From assembly GCA_004335835.1 (NCBI GenBank), contig RWJK01001924.1, forward strand, positions 56,828-88,657: a stretch of DNA of 31,830 nt, read 5' to 3'. Both the position numbers and the translations under genes were made by a program. This DNA comes from Scenedesmus sp. ARA3 (lineage: Eukaryota; Chlorophyta; Chlorophyceae; Sphaeropleales; Scenedesmaceae). The notes beneath the pieces were generated by a model, which was not told where the DNA came from, ran no database searches, and worked only from the letters and a program-made list of their open reading frames with translations. Below are positions 10,871 to 22,978 of the stretch, piece after piece. Position 1 is the first letter of the stretch, and each line of letters begins with the position of its first letter.

Positions 10871-13569
10871 GGCTTCTACCTTTGGCGTTTGTGTTACAGG
10901 TGCCCCGAAGGTCAACCCAGCCAACTACACCCAGCCCAATGGCTTCATGCCGTACGGCTTCAACAACGTCGTCAAAGCAGCAAGCAGCGTCTTCTTTGCG
11001 TGAGTGCCAGCGTGTGCAATCCTGCAGCAGACGGTTTACAGCAGCTGTGCTTTGACGAGTAGCCGTTGGTCAAATGCACCCTCCTTCATGGTGTCAGCCA
11101 TGCACACGGGCACAGTGCACGTTGCTGGTGACCACACAGGTTGCGTGCCTTGGAACAGTGTCTCCGTATGCAACCTAGTATGCAATCCCTCTGTTCACAC
11201 ATTGGGGTCAGGCAGCCGTTTAGTGCTGGTGGGCTGACGCATGCTGACCTGCTGCCCTGCTGTCCTGCTGTCCTGCAGCTATGTTGGCTTCGACATGATT
11301 GCCAATGCAGCAGAGGAGGCCAGGAACCCAAGGCGTGACGTACCCCTGGCGACAGGCTTCTGCCTGGGCTTGTGCACAATGCTGTACGCAGCGGCTTCCA
11401 CGGTCATCACTGGTGAGTTGTCTCTTGCACTGCTCCAAGCTGCTTGACAGAAACTATCAATCTGTCTCAGCTTCAAGCTGCTTGTGATATCACACGTTGG
11501 AATGCATGTACCACACTGTTCAGTTGGCCCTTGCTCAGCTAGGCATGCTATGACGCATCAGAGCTGGTAGATTGATAGACGCCGACAAGCCTCGCCCTGT
11601 CCCCGCCATGGCACCCGCAGGTCTGGTCCCCTACTACAACCTCGACATCAACGCGCCTTTCAGTGTAGCCCTGGGCCAGTTCTACCCCTGGTCTAGCTAC
11701 ATCATCAGCATTGGCGCGTGCGCAGGCACCTTCAACTCTGCGTTTGCTGCTCTGTACGCGATGAGCCGCTTGATGGTGGTGCTGTCGCGCTGCCGCCTCA
11801 TCCCTCACTTCCTGGTGAGCTGGCAGAAGTTCACAGCAAAGAGTTCACAGCAGATAGTTTGCAGGGGCTTGGCAGGAAAAACTCTGCTGTCAGTAAGAGT
11901 CGCAGCCAGTGTTCCACATGCAGACATGTATGTGGTAACATGATGATGATACTCAAATGGTAACATGATGATGATGATGATGCAGAATGTATGGTCCCCG
12001 CAGAACTGCAGTGCAATCTGCACCTTGTCTGCAGCTAGCTTGCACACAAACGCGCATTTCCAAATCACCCCTGTGCTGTACAATGTCATCTGCAGGCGCG
12101 TGTGAACCCCAAGACCGAGAGCCCTGTTGTGGCCACCATTCTGTGTGGAGTGATCATTGGCATCCTGGCCTTCTTTGTGCCACTCGAAGTCCTTGCCAAC
12201 CTGGTCTCCATGGGGTGAGCAGGAGCCCACAGCGTGCATTGCCTCACTTTTATACTGCCGTGGCACCACAGGGCGGTCAGAAGGCGTGTTCAAAATATTG
12301 CCAGGTTGTTTTTGGCAGCTGGTGCAATCAGACATGTCACTCCAGCTGTTTTATGAAATGGTGTTGCTTGCCAGTGGTTGTTGCTGTGGTGTCGTACTGC
12401 GCAGTCTTTACAGCGTGGCAAATAATTCATGGACATCAAGGTGCTGCATGAGCTCACACCAACTCATTGCTGGTGCTGCTCCTGCTGCTGCTGCTGCTGC
12501 TGCTTGCAGGACGCTGTTTGCGTTTGGCGTAGTCACCATAAGCGTGGCAGTCCGTGCACGCTACGTCACTGGCAACGGCACCCCAAAGTGGCGCCTGATT
12601 GTTCCTTGTGCTCTGGTTGTCATCGGCTCATGCCTGGTCGGCTTCCCTTACTTCTACCAGGCACATTGGGGCATCATCCTTGCCGGCGGTATGCTGTGGA
12701 TCATCGGCACACTATCGCTGTACACGCTGCCGCGCGTGTACCGCCCCGAGGGTTTTGCAGTGCCTCTGAACCCCTTCCTGCCCTGCCTGGGCACCCTCGC
12801 AAACATCTTCCTTATCGGTGAGTTCTGCAAACTACCGCATGTAGCAAAGGAGCGCGTGCCAAATGATGTGTGCCGTGTAGCAGCCACTCAGCTTGCAGCT
12901 GCTGCAGCGGCTCTTCCGGAAAGTGTCAGGTTTAGTGTCCTTACAGTACTAACATAGTTTGAATATGGGATTCGTCGTCATTATGAATCACCTTGAGCCA
13001 ATGTTTTCTGCCGTGCCCTGCAGGCTCGCTGGGCCCCATGACGTGGCTGCCCTGGCTGGGTGCCATGGTGCTGGCGCTGCTGGTGTATGCGGCCAACGGA
13101 TGGTACCAGCACCGCACATGGTGGCGCAAGGGAGGCAATGAGACACACTTCCTGGAGCTGGACGCACACACAAGCATGCCCAGCATGACTGGACATGCAG
13201 AGCTGGGAGGGTCGTTCCAGGTGCGCGTTCAGCTTGTTGGCATAGGATTGGCTGCTGCTCTGCGTCAGTTCTTGTGGTTTGTGTTGTCGTCACCCTACTG
13301 AGTCTGCGGCGTGTTTCTAGCTGCCCTGCTATTTGACAGATGCCCTGCCATGTGAGAGAGTGCTGCTGCTGAGTGTATGCTGAAGTCGCCAAGATGCAAT
13401 CAGCAGAGTCGCTTTGCCTTTTGCCTGCTGTTCTTAATTCATGGTGTCGTGCAACTCTTTGCACTCTGTTGCTGCTGCTGGCATGCAGAGGGAGGTTGCA
13501 CCTGGCGACCCGGGTATGAGGGGTGCCCTTGATGCTGCTGCTAAGCCGGCCGCCGCCATGGCCAAGTAG
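8145..13569 (+). CDS. CAT-type cationic amino acid transporter (APC superfamily)
   Basis: Thirteen exons: 8145-8192, 8626-8765, 9110-9178, 9426-9489, 9836-9935, 10366-10563, 10900-10999, 11279-11412, 11621-11814, 12096-12214, 12510-12817, 13024-13220 and 13489-13569, giving 583 aa. All introns are GT-AG and the joins stay in frame. The ATG lies in a good context (gcagcATGGcg). Residues 17-349 match the amino acid permease core: TM1 carries the substrate-binding glycine motif (AIVGGGIFVVTG), followed by CYAEFASEVVITGGAFAY and YVGFDMIANAAEEARNPRRD, all typical of CAT proteins. Residues about 465-540 match the AA_permease_C region (FAVPLNPFLPCLGTLANIFL). About 12-14 membrane segments are visible and the C-terminus is cytosolic-looking. 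CAT family members import Arg/Lys or other amino acids at the plasma membrane or vacuole; the substrate and membrane here are inferred. Intron 6 carries a very long CTG repeat. Confidence 0.95.
10777..10869 (+). repeat. (CTG)31 microsatellite in intron 6 of the CAT gene
   Basis: Thirty-one uninterrupted CTG triplets lie in the intron 10564-10899 and end 30 bases before the exon 7 boundary. The repeat reads CUG in the pre-mRNA. It creates spurious polyAla and polyLeu frames in all directions, which are not genes. Confidence 0.97.
11935..11985 (+). repeat. Short direct repeat with GAT runs in CAT intron 9
   Basis: The sequence ggtaacatgatgatgat occurs twice about 24 bases apart. The second copy is extended to five GAT-type triplets. 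It lies inside the intron 11815-12095. Confidence 0.8.
12482..12502 (+). repeat. (CTG)7 tract at the 3' splice site of CAT intron 10
   Basis: Seven CTG triplets are followed directly by cttgcag, the acceptor of exon 11. The tract occupies the place of a polypyrimidine tract. Confidence 0.9.
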
Positions 13570-13571
13570 CT

Positions 13572-13664
13572 GAACCCTTGGATGAAGGTTCAGGAACCCT
13601 TGCATGAAAGGACAAGTTGAAACCCTTGCGTGAAGGCCAGGAACCATTGCATGAAAGGTCACAA
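13572..13664 (+). repeat. Tandem 22-25-bp repeat just after the CAT stop codon
   Basis: Four imperfect units begin gaacccttggatgaagg (13572), gaacccttgcatgaaagg (13594), gaaacccttgcgtgaagg (13619) and gaaccattgcatgaaagg (13641). They start 3 bases after the stop codon and so lie in the 3' untranslated region. Alternate units are the more similar pairs, suggesting duplication of a dimer of about 47 bp. Confidence 0.85.
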
Positions 13665-15003
13665 ACCTAATCTCAAGGAGAGAGCGCAGCTGGGCTCTCT
13701 GCCGCATGGCTGCAAACTTAACATGTACTATGTGGCTTTTGAATCTGGCGTGCAAGGCTGGGTGCTGAGTCACTTGGTGTGAGGTTGCAGAGGAACCCAA
13801 CGGCCATGTACACAGCGTGTGGAGCCTGCACATTGTGCAGTTACTTGCACCTGGTATACTGTGACACAGCATGGGCACCAACTACAGTGTGGGCTGAGTT
13901 CACCGTGTACACAATGCTGCGCCAGGTGGCAGCAGCAGCAAGTGCATACAGTGCACTGCACGTCCAGCCGCGGGGGCGGGATAACACCGCATGGGCAACC
14001 CTTTGACAACGAGCTTGTTGCATACTGCCTGGTGTGCATGTACTAGCAGCTGTGCCGCTTTGTTGGTCTTGAACAGCAACTGCATGTTGATTATTATGCT
14101 GTGTGCTTCAGGTGTTTGCATGTACTTTATGCTTGCCATACAGCAACTCAATATCAGGCGCATGTCAATTGTGCTGCTTTCACCTACGCGTTAGCATTAC
14201 TGTTTTGCATACTCTATGACAGGTGCTAGCCTACTTCTGATTGCGCGTCGCGCTTTCAGACCTGCATCGTTCTCACTTGCATGTATGGGATGGACCCAAT
14301 GACAATCCAGAGGTTTGATACTGTTTGTTGCCATGCCGCATGGCTAGTGAAGCAGTGTGTTCTGTGTTGCATCTAGCACTACAGGCGCCTGCGGATTATA
14401 ATGCTGAGCACGTTTGCCGCTTGGCAGGTGTTTTGTGTGAGTTTGCTGTGTTCCTGTTGTTGCCAGTCAAGCTCTAGTTGTTGCAAACCCGTTGGCCATG
14501 TTTTACCATATCAGCTGCAGCATGATGTTGCTTGTTGAGCACTGCAGTGCATGTGCACCAGGTGACCAATCCAGTGTCACTGCATGTGGCTCACAGTGAC
14601 TCTGTGCGCAAGGGGCAACTCTGTGATGCCGACTTTGCAAGTTGGCGGATGTTGGATGCTGCCAGCTTAGAGTATTGCCTACTTGTTTGACACCATGTGG
14701 TTCAGCAGTAATCAAGCTGGATGGGTGCATCTGCTTGATCTGCGATGTCATCACGATATGTGTTCTACACAACGGCACCATGGCCAGGACCACTTGTTAC
14801 TGTATGCTGTCGCTTGTTACTGTATGAGGTCGCCATGCCTAGCGTGCATAATGTAATCTGTTGTTGTCCTTGTTGCATTTATCCAGCAGCCACTCACAGC
14901 TGGGAAGGCTACACTTGCCGCCGATGTTGTGAGGTGCTCTTTCATCACTGAGTATGCAATGCAAGGAGCTTGTCCCTTCAAAACCTTGTGCGCGACGCCG
15001 TCG

Positions 15004-15026
15004 CATCCTGAAAGGCTTTCAGGATG
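15004..15026. repeat. 23-bp perfect palindrome
   Basis: The arms catcctgaaag and ctttcaggatg are perfect reverse complements around a single central base. Transcribed RNA could form a tight hairpin. It lies 23 bases before a TGTAA motif at 15049. Confidence 0.85.
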
Positions 15027-17127
15027 TGCCTTCAAAGCTTGGTAGTGGTGTAATTGGCTTCAAAACAGGCTGTGTTCCCGTCGTGTAACACACATACTTT
15101 GAGTGGCGTCATTAGTGTTTGTCTAGTGAATCAGGTAGAAGATGCACACCACCAGCTTGGCACTGGTCCGGGTTAGTCAAGAGCAGGCGACGCTTACAAT
15201 CCTTCGTATGTGCTGAACACACAGGTGCGCCAAAGCCACCCTCTAGCTCTGACACCACGCGGCCTGGCAGCAAGGCGCGAGACCCTGTTAGTGTCAATAG
15301 TCCCTGCCACTCAGCTTTAGCTGCTGTGCACATGACAACTTGCACCTCGCCAAGCAGCTTCTGTGCACGCCTGACACTCATAAGGGTAAAACAATAACCA
15401 TCATCCCCACTGGCAGCTGTGGTTGCTGGGCGCTACTGGTCTTGACCACTGCAATTGCCGGCATTCCAGGCTGACGCCCAACGGACGCTGCCATGCTGTC
15501 AGGCCCAAAATACCTAACTGGCACTTGGTAGCGTCACGCAATGCAAGCAATGCAACACAACTCCATCATCCAACTACTGTTGTGCTCACCAGAGCAATAC
15601 TTGGCAGCAGCAGGCGCTGGCGCCAAGCATGCATGTAGGCAACATGTGACGCATGAGACAAAGCCACAAAAACCTTGCTCATCCTATACATTGTGAGCAG
15701 CTGACAACCAACCATCGTGTGGGCAAAGCTGAGTGAAACCAACACAAGATGGAGTCACACCTTGTCTGTGGGAGTAGTTCTCACCAAGGGCTGTGAAATC
15801 AACTGCTTATGTTGAACATATTAAACACTGGCCGGATGCAACATGCACCCATTGTTGAAAAGTCCTGCAAACACACAGCATCAGCACTTTGTGCACACTT
15901 TCCCGTTGCAGTGTGCCTTGACTGCACAAGCGCCACAGTAGCACTTCCAGATCAAGCCTACATGAGCAGCCCACCACTCGCAGTGCCAGGAGACTTTGGC
16001 GGGGGTCTTCTGGCTCAGCATTGTTTGAAGGTGCGCAGCTGTGCATGACCAGCGTGCTTCGGCATCCTGGCTTTGTCTAGAATTCGTCATTTTAGATCAG
16101 CCACAGAAACACTGACCGCATAGCTCTCAGGCTGGATACAGCTGCGAGCTGCTCCAGTTTTCTCAATGTACTTGAGCTGCACTGCACATATAACGTATGC
16201 ATCACATTCACGCTGTACAACTTGCAGCTGGACGTACTACCTTCCGGCAGACAGCAATGCCGTTTCCATCCCGCCTCCCGCACAACGTGGCACATGCAAT
16301 GCAGCCACTCAACAGTTCTGCATAGCAGCGCCCATGGCACCTTCTTATGGTAACATGGACACTTATGCTCGTTCCCAGTGGCTCATGGAGCCACTGCATA
16401 TATGTATATAAGCTGGGTGCAACAGCAGCAGCCTTACACAATTGTGCGCAACTGCTCATGCACAACATGGTCATACTAAGCACTTGCCCTTCGACAGATT
16501 TCTGTCTGGTGCAGACACGGCCTTCCAGTTGCCTGCCGTGCAACAACACATCCCACGCCCACGGATGCACACACGTCAGGTGCCTTGACTCATCCACGTG
16601 CGCGCACAGAACCTAGTACAGACGCACGTGTAACCATGCGAATGCGCAACCCACACATGCACGGCACCCTGTCCAACACATAGCTGCGCACACAATGCCC
16701 ATGCACCACCACCCACTCCTGCACCGACTGCATCACGCAACCCACACCCAACTCAACACATGCAGCAGAGCGACATGCTAGCTGCTGCAAATTGCACCCC
16801 GATGTGATGTGGTGCACAGCATTGCGTCGGCAGCGCCAGCCACCGCTCACCTTCTCCCACAGCAAGCACCTCATTGCTGCGCTGCTCCACCCCCTGCAGC
16901 CTGTACCGTGGACCATATCCTGCCCCACAAAACACCAGGGCTGCAGCGACGCTGTGTGCCTGCAACCTCCACGAGCTGCTGGCCCTACTACACCACCACG
17001 CAGCACAAGGCATGCTTCGCCCTGCAGCCGCCCAGCTCACCACCACATCTGCAGCAGGTCCCCCCCCCCACCACCACATACACGTTGTGCTACCCATGTA
17101 CAGACCGCTACAGCCACCGGGCGCTGC

Positions 17128-20100
17128 TCAGGCCACCTCCAGCACCCTGTTAGCGTGGCACGTCTGGCACAGCGCAGTCACCGACAACACGCGGCCAGTC
17201 GCGTGCACACAGCTCGCACCGCCACCCTCACCAGCCAGAGACGCCACGGCAGCCGCGGCAGCAGCTGCAGCCGCAGCGCTGGCAACAGGCTGGCTGCCGC
17301 GCCTGGCGCCTGCCCAGGCTGGCGCTGCAGGTGCTGCTGCGGGCGGCGTGGGAGGTTGCGGCTCGTCCTTCACGCAGGGCTGGCGCTCCCCGCAGCCGGC
17401 ACACTTGGCCTTGATGGACAGCAGCAGCGGCGGCAGCGTGCTCTGGCAGTACAGGCAGGCGTCCAGGCAGGCTGTCACGCGCTCCTTCAGTGGCGCTGCA
17501 GCTGCTGTCACTGCAGCCGGACCACTGCCGCACGCCTGTCGCCCACTGCCGGAGCAGCCCGCAGCGCAGCCTCCACCGCATGCGGCAGCAGCCGCACTCA
17601 TCTCCGCGCCATCTGCAGCAGCAGCATCCATGGCGGCCGCCTTGAGCAGTTGCCAGCCGCTGGGCGCCAGCTGCTGCTCCAGCACGCTGTGCAGGCCAGG
17701 GCCGACCGCGCCCAGGCCAGCCAGCACTCGGTCCAGGCTGTAGTGCCCCATCTGGAACGCCAGCTGGAACGGCGTCACACCGTCCGCCGCAGCAGCATCG
17801 GTGAAGGCGCTGCCGCCTCCCTCGCCCTCAGCAGCGGCCGCGTCCAACAGCATCAGCGCCACGCTGCTGTCGCCCTCCAGCAGCGCGGCCAGGTGCAGCG
17901 GGGACACGCCGCCGGGGCCGCCTGATGCCACGCGCCAGGTGTAGGCGTGGTCATGGCCCCATGCCAGCAGGCCAGCCACCAGGCGCGGGGAGCCCGAGCG
18001 CACCGCGCGGTGCAGCAACGACAGGCCGTCCTGTATGAGCAGGGAGTGCGTGAGGTGGGAGCAGATGGCAGAGCAGCTTAGTTGGCAGCCATCAGAATCA
18101 GGTGCCATGATGTCATTGATGCATCACTTTTGCTGCATCACTGACGTACTCGGCAACATAACAGCAACATCTCAAACTCTGCCACGCACGACTGATGAAC
18201 ACCCTGCAGACTGTCAATTGGATCAGCAGCGAAGCGCAGATGTGCCTACTAGCCAGTGAGATGCTCAGCGCGGACGAAGGAGCCCAGATCATAGCCGCCA
18301 CCCACCTGTGCTGTGGAGTCGTGGATGGCTGCCACGATGTCATGCGCACACGTGCCGCACGCAGACGCCAGGGGCAGCACCGCACTGGCCACCGCCACCC
18401 AGCCCTGGTCGCACGCAAACGCGATCAGCCGGCGCGCCTTCTCAGCAATGGCGGCGTGACCAATCCCTGCTGCAGCAGGGGCAGTGCTGGCGCCGCTGCT
18501 GCTGCTGATGTGGCGCAGCACCAGGCCCAGGTCCAGCAACAGCGCATCAACCTGGCTGCTAGACAGCACGCTGCCCGCCAGCGCCTGCAGCGCACACACC
18601 TCCTGCAGGGCACAGCAGCGAGACAGCCAATGTACAGCACAGCAGCGCAACATGTATTGGTCAGGGCATGAGGGAAGTCTGCTGGAACTGAGTGAAGAGA
18701 TCTGCTAGGTAGCCAGCGCCTGCAGAACACAGCGGGGACACAGCCCATGTACAGCAAAACAGAAGAGCATGGTTGATGACGGCTGGGGTGAGAGGCTTCT
18801 TTACAGGTGTGAAGAGCTGCTGCTGGTCACAAACCTTTTTACACCAGGGATGGCAAGGAAGAGGTGTCACTCGCCAGTGAAGCAAACAAGCGTGGCGAGC
18901 TTGGCAGTGGAGATGGAGCAGCAAGTCGAGGTGCAAGGGTACCAACACGCACCTTCATGCGCCCAGAACCAGAAAAAACACTGCACCAAAAGTATCACCC
19001 CCTTGTGCTGCTGCACACACACCCTGCGCCACACTGCCTGCAGCACCCACCTGTGCCAGCAGCGGGTCAGCCACCACCAGCACGGGCCGCGGCTGTGACA
19101 GGAAGGCACCGCGCGCCACCTCCACCCACAGCACCTGACCAGGCACGCCGCCAGGCACAGCCAGGCTGCAGCCCACCGCCTCCTCGCCCTGCTGCTGGCC
19201 ATGACCGCAGCCAGCAGCCGCGCAGCCTTCGGCTGCTGCATTCCCAGCAGGCTTGCTGCCGCAGCAGCCGCGGCTGCTGCTGTGGGTCGCGCCGACTCCC
19301 GCAAGGTGCAGCAGCCGTCCGCCTCCCTTCACCACCAGGCTGGCATCTGCGGCGCTGATGTGGCTGCCTGTCAGTGTGAGGCTTGCTGCCTCGCCAGCCA
19401 CCACCGCCAGCGGAGACACAGACACGTTGTGTGGCAGCTTGTGTGCTGCCAGCATCTGCGGGCCCATCACCTCCAGGGACACCAGGCTGCCGCGCGACAC
19501 CACTGCCACGGTGTCCAGCAGCTGCAGCAGGTAGGCGCTGCTGCGCCAGAAGGCGTGGCTGGCCTCAGACAGCAGGTGGCCCAGCAGGCGATGCATGCCA
19601 GTGGCCAGCGCCTCCTCGTAGGCCCTGCAGCAGGGGGCAGTGGCAAAGGGCAGGCAGTGTGGAGTTCTGTGAGGCAACAATCGAGCACAGATTAAAGCAG
19701 CAGATGCAGGGTGCAAGCACCCCACAGCAGTGCACAGGCTGCTGCGACTGCAGCACGCTGCACGCAGTCAGCTGCACACACTGCTGCGACACACACAAGC
19801 TGTCTACATGTTGGGTATACATCCCCACTTGCACTCAAATCGCCTGGCGCTTGTACCTTGCAGCTACTGGGCATGTATGCTGCTGCAGGCACAGACCCTG
19901 CTACGCACTGGCCAACATGCACACGCCTGCTTTCCAGTGTGGGCAAGCACGCAGACAACCATCCGACGGCAGCAGCAACAGCAACACAGCACAGGCTGCA
20001 GCACAGTGCTGCACACACCATGCGCCGAACTCCCAAACAACCAGGTGTGCACGCTGAGCTGGCACAGCACAGCAGTGCTGCTGCACACTCCAGGCACATG

Positions 20101-20633
20101 CATAGCATAACAACATATAAGAAAACAACTGCCACCACGCGACCCACCTGCTGTCCAGCGTGATGTGCAGGTTGAGCAGCACGCAGCCGGGCCGCATGTA
20201 GCCCTCCACGGCAGCGGGGGCGGCCCCCAGCCAGCCCGTCAGCGCGCCGCGCACATCGGGCGGCAGGTCAGCCGGCGTCACGTTGAAGAGCTTGGCTGAC
20301 AGCCGCAGCACGCGGTGCTCGCTCTCAAAGGCGGGCGCAAAGGCGCCAGAGCCTGCGCGCGACATTGGGGAGGGTTGGGATGGGTGAGCGCATGTGTGTT
20401 TGGTGCGTCAGTGAGCGCAACAGATGTGCATATGCTTGTGCTGCTGTGATCTAACACTGCCCTTATAGCAAGCACGGCTGTTGTTGATTGGTGGAGTGAG
20501 TTGCAGGCTGACAACCAACATTACAGTATGGTCGAAGCGTGCTGCTGCAGGCGCAGTAGGCGCGCATGGGCAAGCGTTACATTGATGTGAGGGTGTTGTC
20601 ATACAACGTGTAAGTAACAGTGTTACATGATGT

Positions 20634-20677
<44 letters not shown>

Positions 20678-22928
20678 TGCAGTCAGCGCCAAGTGCAGCA
20701 GCAGCAGCACCAGCACCAGCAGCAGTGGCAGCAGCTGTTGCAGTCAGCGCCAGGTGCAGCAGCAGCAGCAGTAGCAGCAGCAGCACCAGCCCTCACCGTC
20801 CATAATGTCGCGTGCGATCTCATAAGTGGGAGCGTTGGCAGCAGCAGCAGCGTCAGCGGGCACGGCGCCCGCTGCTGCCAGTTGCGGCACATGCTCAGCT
20901 GGCTGCCCGGCAGGCTGCGGCAGCGCGGGGTGCGTCTGCACACCCAGCAGCACTGCAGGCGGAGGAGTGGCAGCAGCGGCAACAAGGACATACATGTTAG
21001 TGTTGTTGTTGTGCAAAGACACAGTACATGATTGTGCTGTTATGCACATGACAGCTGTTGCAGCTGCCTGCTTGCTGCACATGCAGGATCTTTTGACAGC
21101 GCTGCATATCCAAAGGGGGGCAACTGCAGAAACAGCACCAACAGCAGGGCAGGCAGTGCTCACCCCGCAGCGCCTGCAGCTGGAAGGGGTTGGACAGCAG
21201 CCCCTGCAGCAGCTTGCCCACATCACTCTTGTCGTCCACGGCAGACAGCAGCGAGTCAGCCAGCGACATGTTCTGCTCCAGCGCAGCCCTGCAACAGCAG
21301 CGGCAGCAGCAGCAGCGGCACGGCAGCAGCAGCAGCAGCAACACGGCAGCAGCAGCAGCGGCAGACAGAGGAAGCCATGAGCAGGAATCATATGACTGCT
21401 AGTTGCCGCAAGAGAAGTAGATAAGCAACACAAGCCGGCAAGTTGACTGCTGCACGTGCACACAGAGCTGTGCAAGCAGCCACCGATTGACAATGCGTTG
21501 CCGCATACACAGCTGCAACCCACGCACGCCTTGAGCTGCTGCATGAGGCCCGCCCTGGGCTGCTGCACCATACGCCCGCAACGCACCTGCGCCGCCGGCG
21601 TGCGTTGTGCTTCTGCAGCTGCTCCCTACAGCTCTTGCGGTTGCCGTCAAAGGCGGCCAGGTCGTGGAAGCGCCCGCACTGCTGGCAGAAGCGCTGCAGC
21701 CGGCCGTCCTTCATCACCTGCAGCGGCAGCAGCAGCAGCAGCACCAGCAGGCAGGACGGCAGCAGGGTAAGACGGCAGCAGGCAGGACGGTAGCAGGTGA
21801 ATCCATGGTTAGTTGTCAGCGTACGCCGCTGCGGCCTGCTGCCACACTATTGCTCTGTGAAAACGATGCACAGCATCCAAATCACTTACAGGCCAAATTC
21901 TATACCGCACATCGCTGCCAGCACCACATCCAACCTCCTTCACCTCCCAACACCCCCAAGGCCTCACACCTGCGGCAGCTTGATGTGCACGTCGCAGATC
22001 CTGTAGCGCTGGTGGTACTCCTTCAGCCCTGCCAGGTCGCGCCCGCAGCCAGGCACCTGGCACACCAGCTTCTGCTCGCCGCCCTCGTCAGGCCCAGGCA
22101 GCACAGGCACACCCGCAGCCAGCGCAGCAGCATTTGCGGCTGCCTCAATCTCAGCGGTCATGGCGGCAGCAGCAGCTGCTGGCGCAGCATGCAGGCCAGC
22201 CTGTGCCATGTGCTGCTGCAGCTGCTGCCCGGCTGACGTCAGCGTGGACGGGGAGGCCAGCGCTGCTGCTGCTGCTGCTGCGGGGCCAGCACCTGCACCT
22301 GCAGTCATCATCAGGGGCTGCGGCACTGCCCCACCCTGCTGCTGCTGCTGGTGCGCAGCTGGCAAGCCGTTGCTGGCACTCTCTGCTGCAGAGCTGCAGT
22401 CCATGCCGCCAGAGCTGGCGGCTGCTGCAGCAGCAGACGCCGGCTGGGAATGTGCGCGCTGCAGGCCTGCCACCATGCCCGCTTGCTGCTGCTGCTGCAG
22501 CATGGTGCCGAAGTCCATGTGGCCAGTGCTCATAGCATGGTGCAGGCCGCCAGCGCCCGCAGCACCCATGTAGCCAGCCGCAGCTGCTGCACCAGGCTGA
22601 GCGGCTGTGCAAGCCTGTTGCTGCTGCTGCTGCAGCAGGGCCATGTTGGCTGGCGTCAAGAAGGGCAGGCCATTGGCCAGCGCCTGGCACTGCCTGCCTG
22701 CGCCTGCCACGCCTGGCTGGCTGCATGCTGCTGCAGCTGCAGCGTCATTGCCGCAGCAGGCACCACCCGCTGCTGCTGCAGCAGCAGGCTGCATGCCTGG
22801 CATCAGCTGGGCTTGATTCACCTGCTGCTGCTGCTGCTGCATCTGTGCCAGCAGTGTCTGCTGCTGCAGCTGCTGCGACCACGTAGCATTGCTGAAGTCA
22901 TCTGCGAGGAGGCTCTGAAACATGCCCA

Positions 22929-22978
<50 letters not shown>

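Larger units (their letters stand above)
13570..17127. other. Intergenic region between convergent genes
   Basis: About 3.5 kb between the stop of the plus-strand transporter and the stop of the minus-strand SBP gene, so it should contain two 3' untranslated regions. Motifs of the green-algal polyadenylation type TGTAA lie on the plus strand at 14852-14856 and 15049-15053, and on the minus strand at 16438-16434. None is confirmed. Only short, domain-less reading frames are present; the longest on either strand between 14000 and 16500 is under 140 residues. Confidence 0.6.

Noticed and set aside
10604..11055. PolyAla and polyLeu proteins on both strands
   Set aside because: They are read through the (CTG)31 tract inside CAT intron 6 and include exon 7 only in one frame as part of the real gene.
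15112..15397. Overlapping open frames on both strands of about 90 residues
   Set aside because: No domain, no credible splice partners and no start context. The minus frame looks slightly protein-like but cannot be supported alone.
16792..17925. A 377-residue plus-strand frame opposite the end of the SBP gene
   Set aside because: It mirrors the ankyrin/Cys-rich exon on the minus strand. Its Arg/Gln/Ser-rich composition fits a shadow frame.
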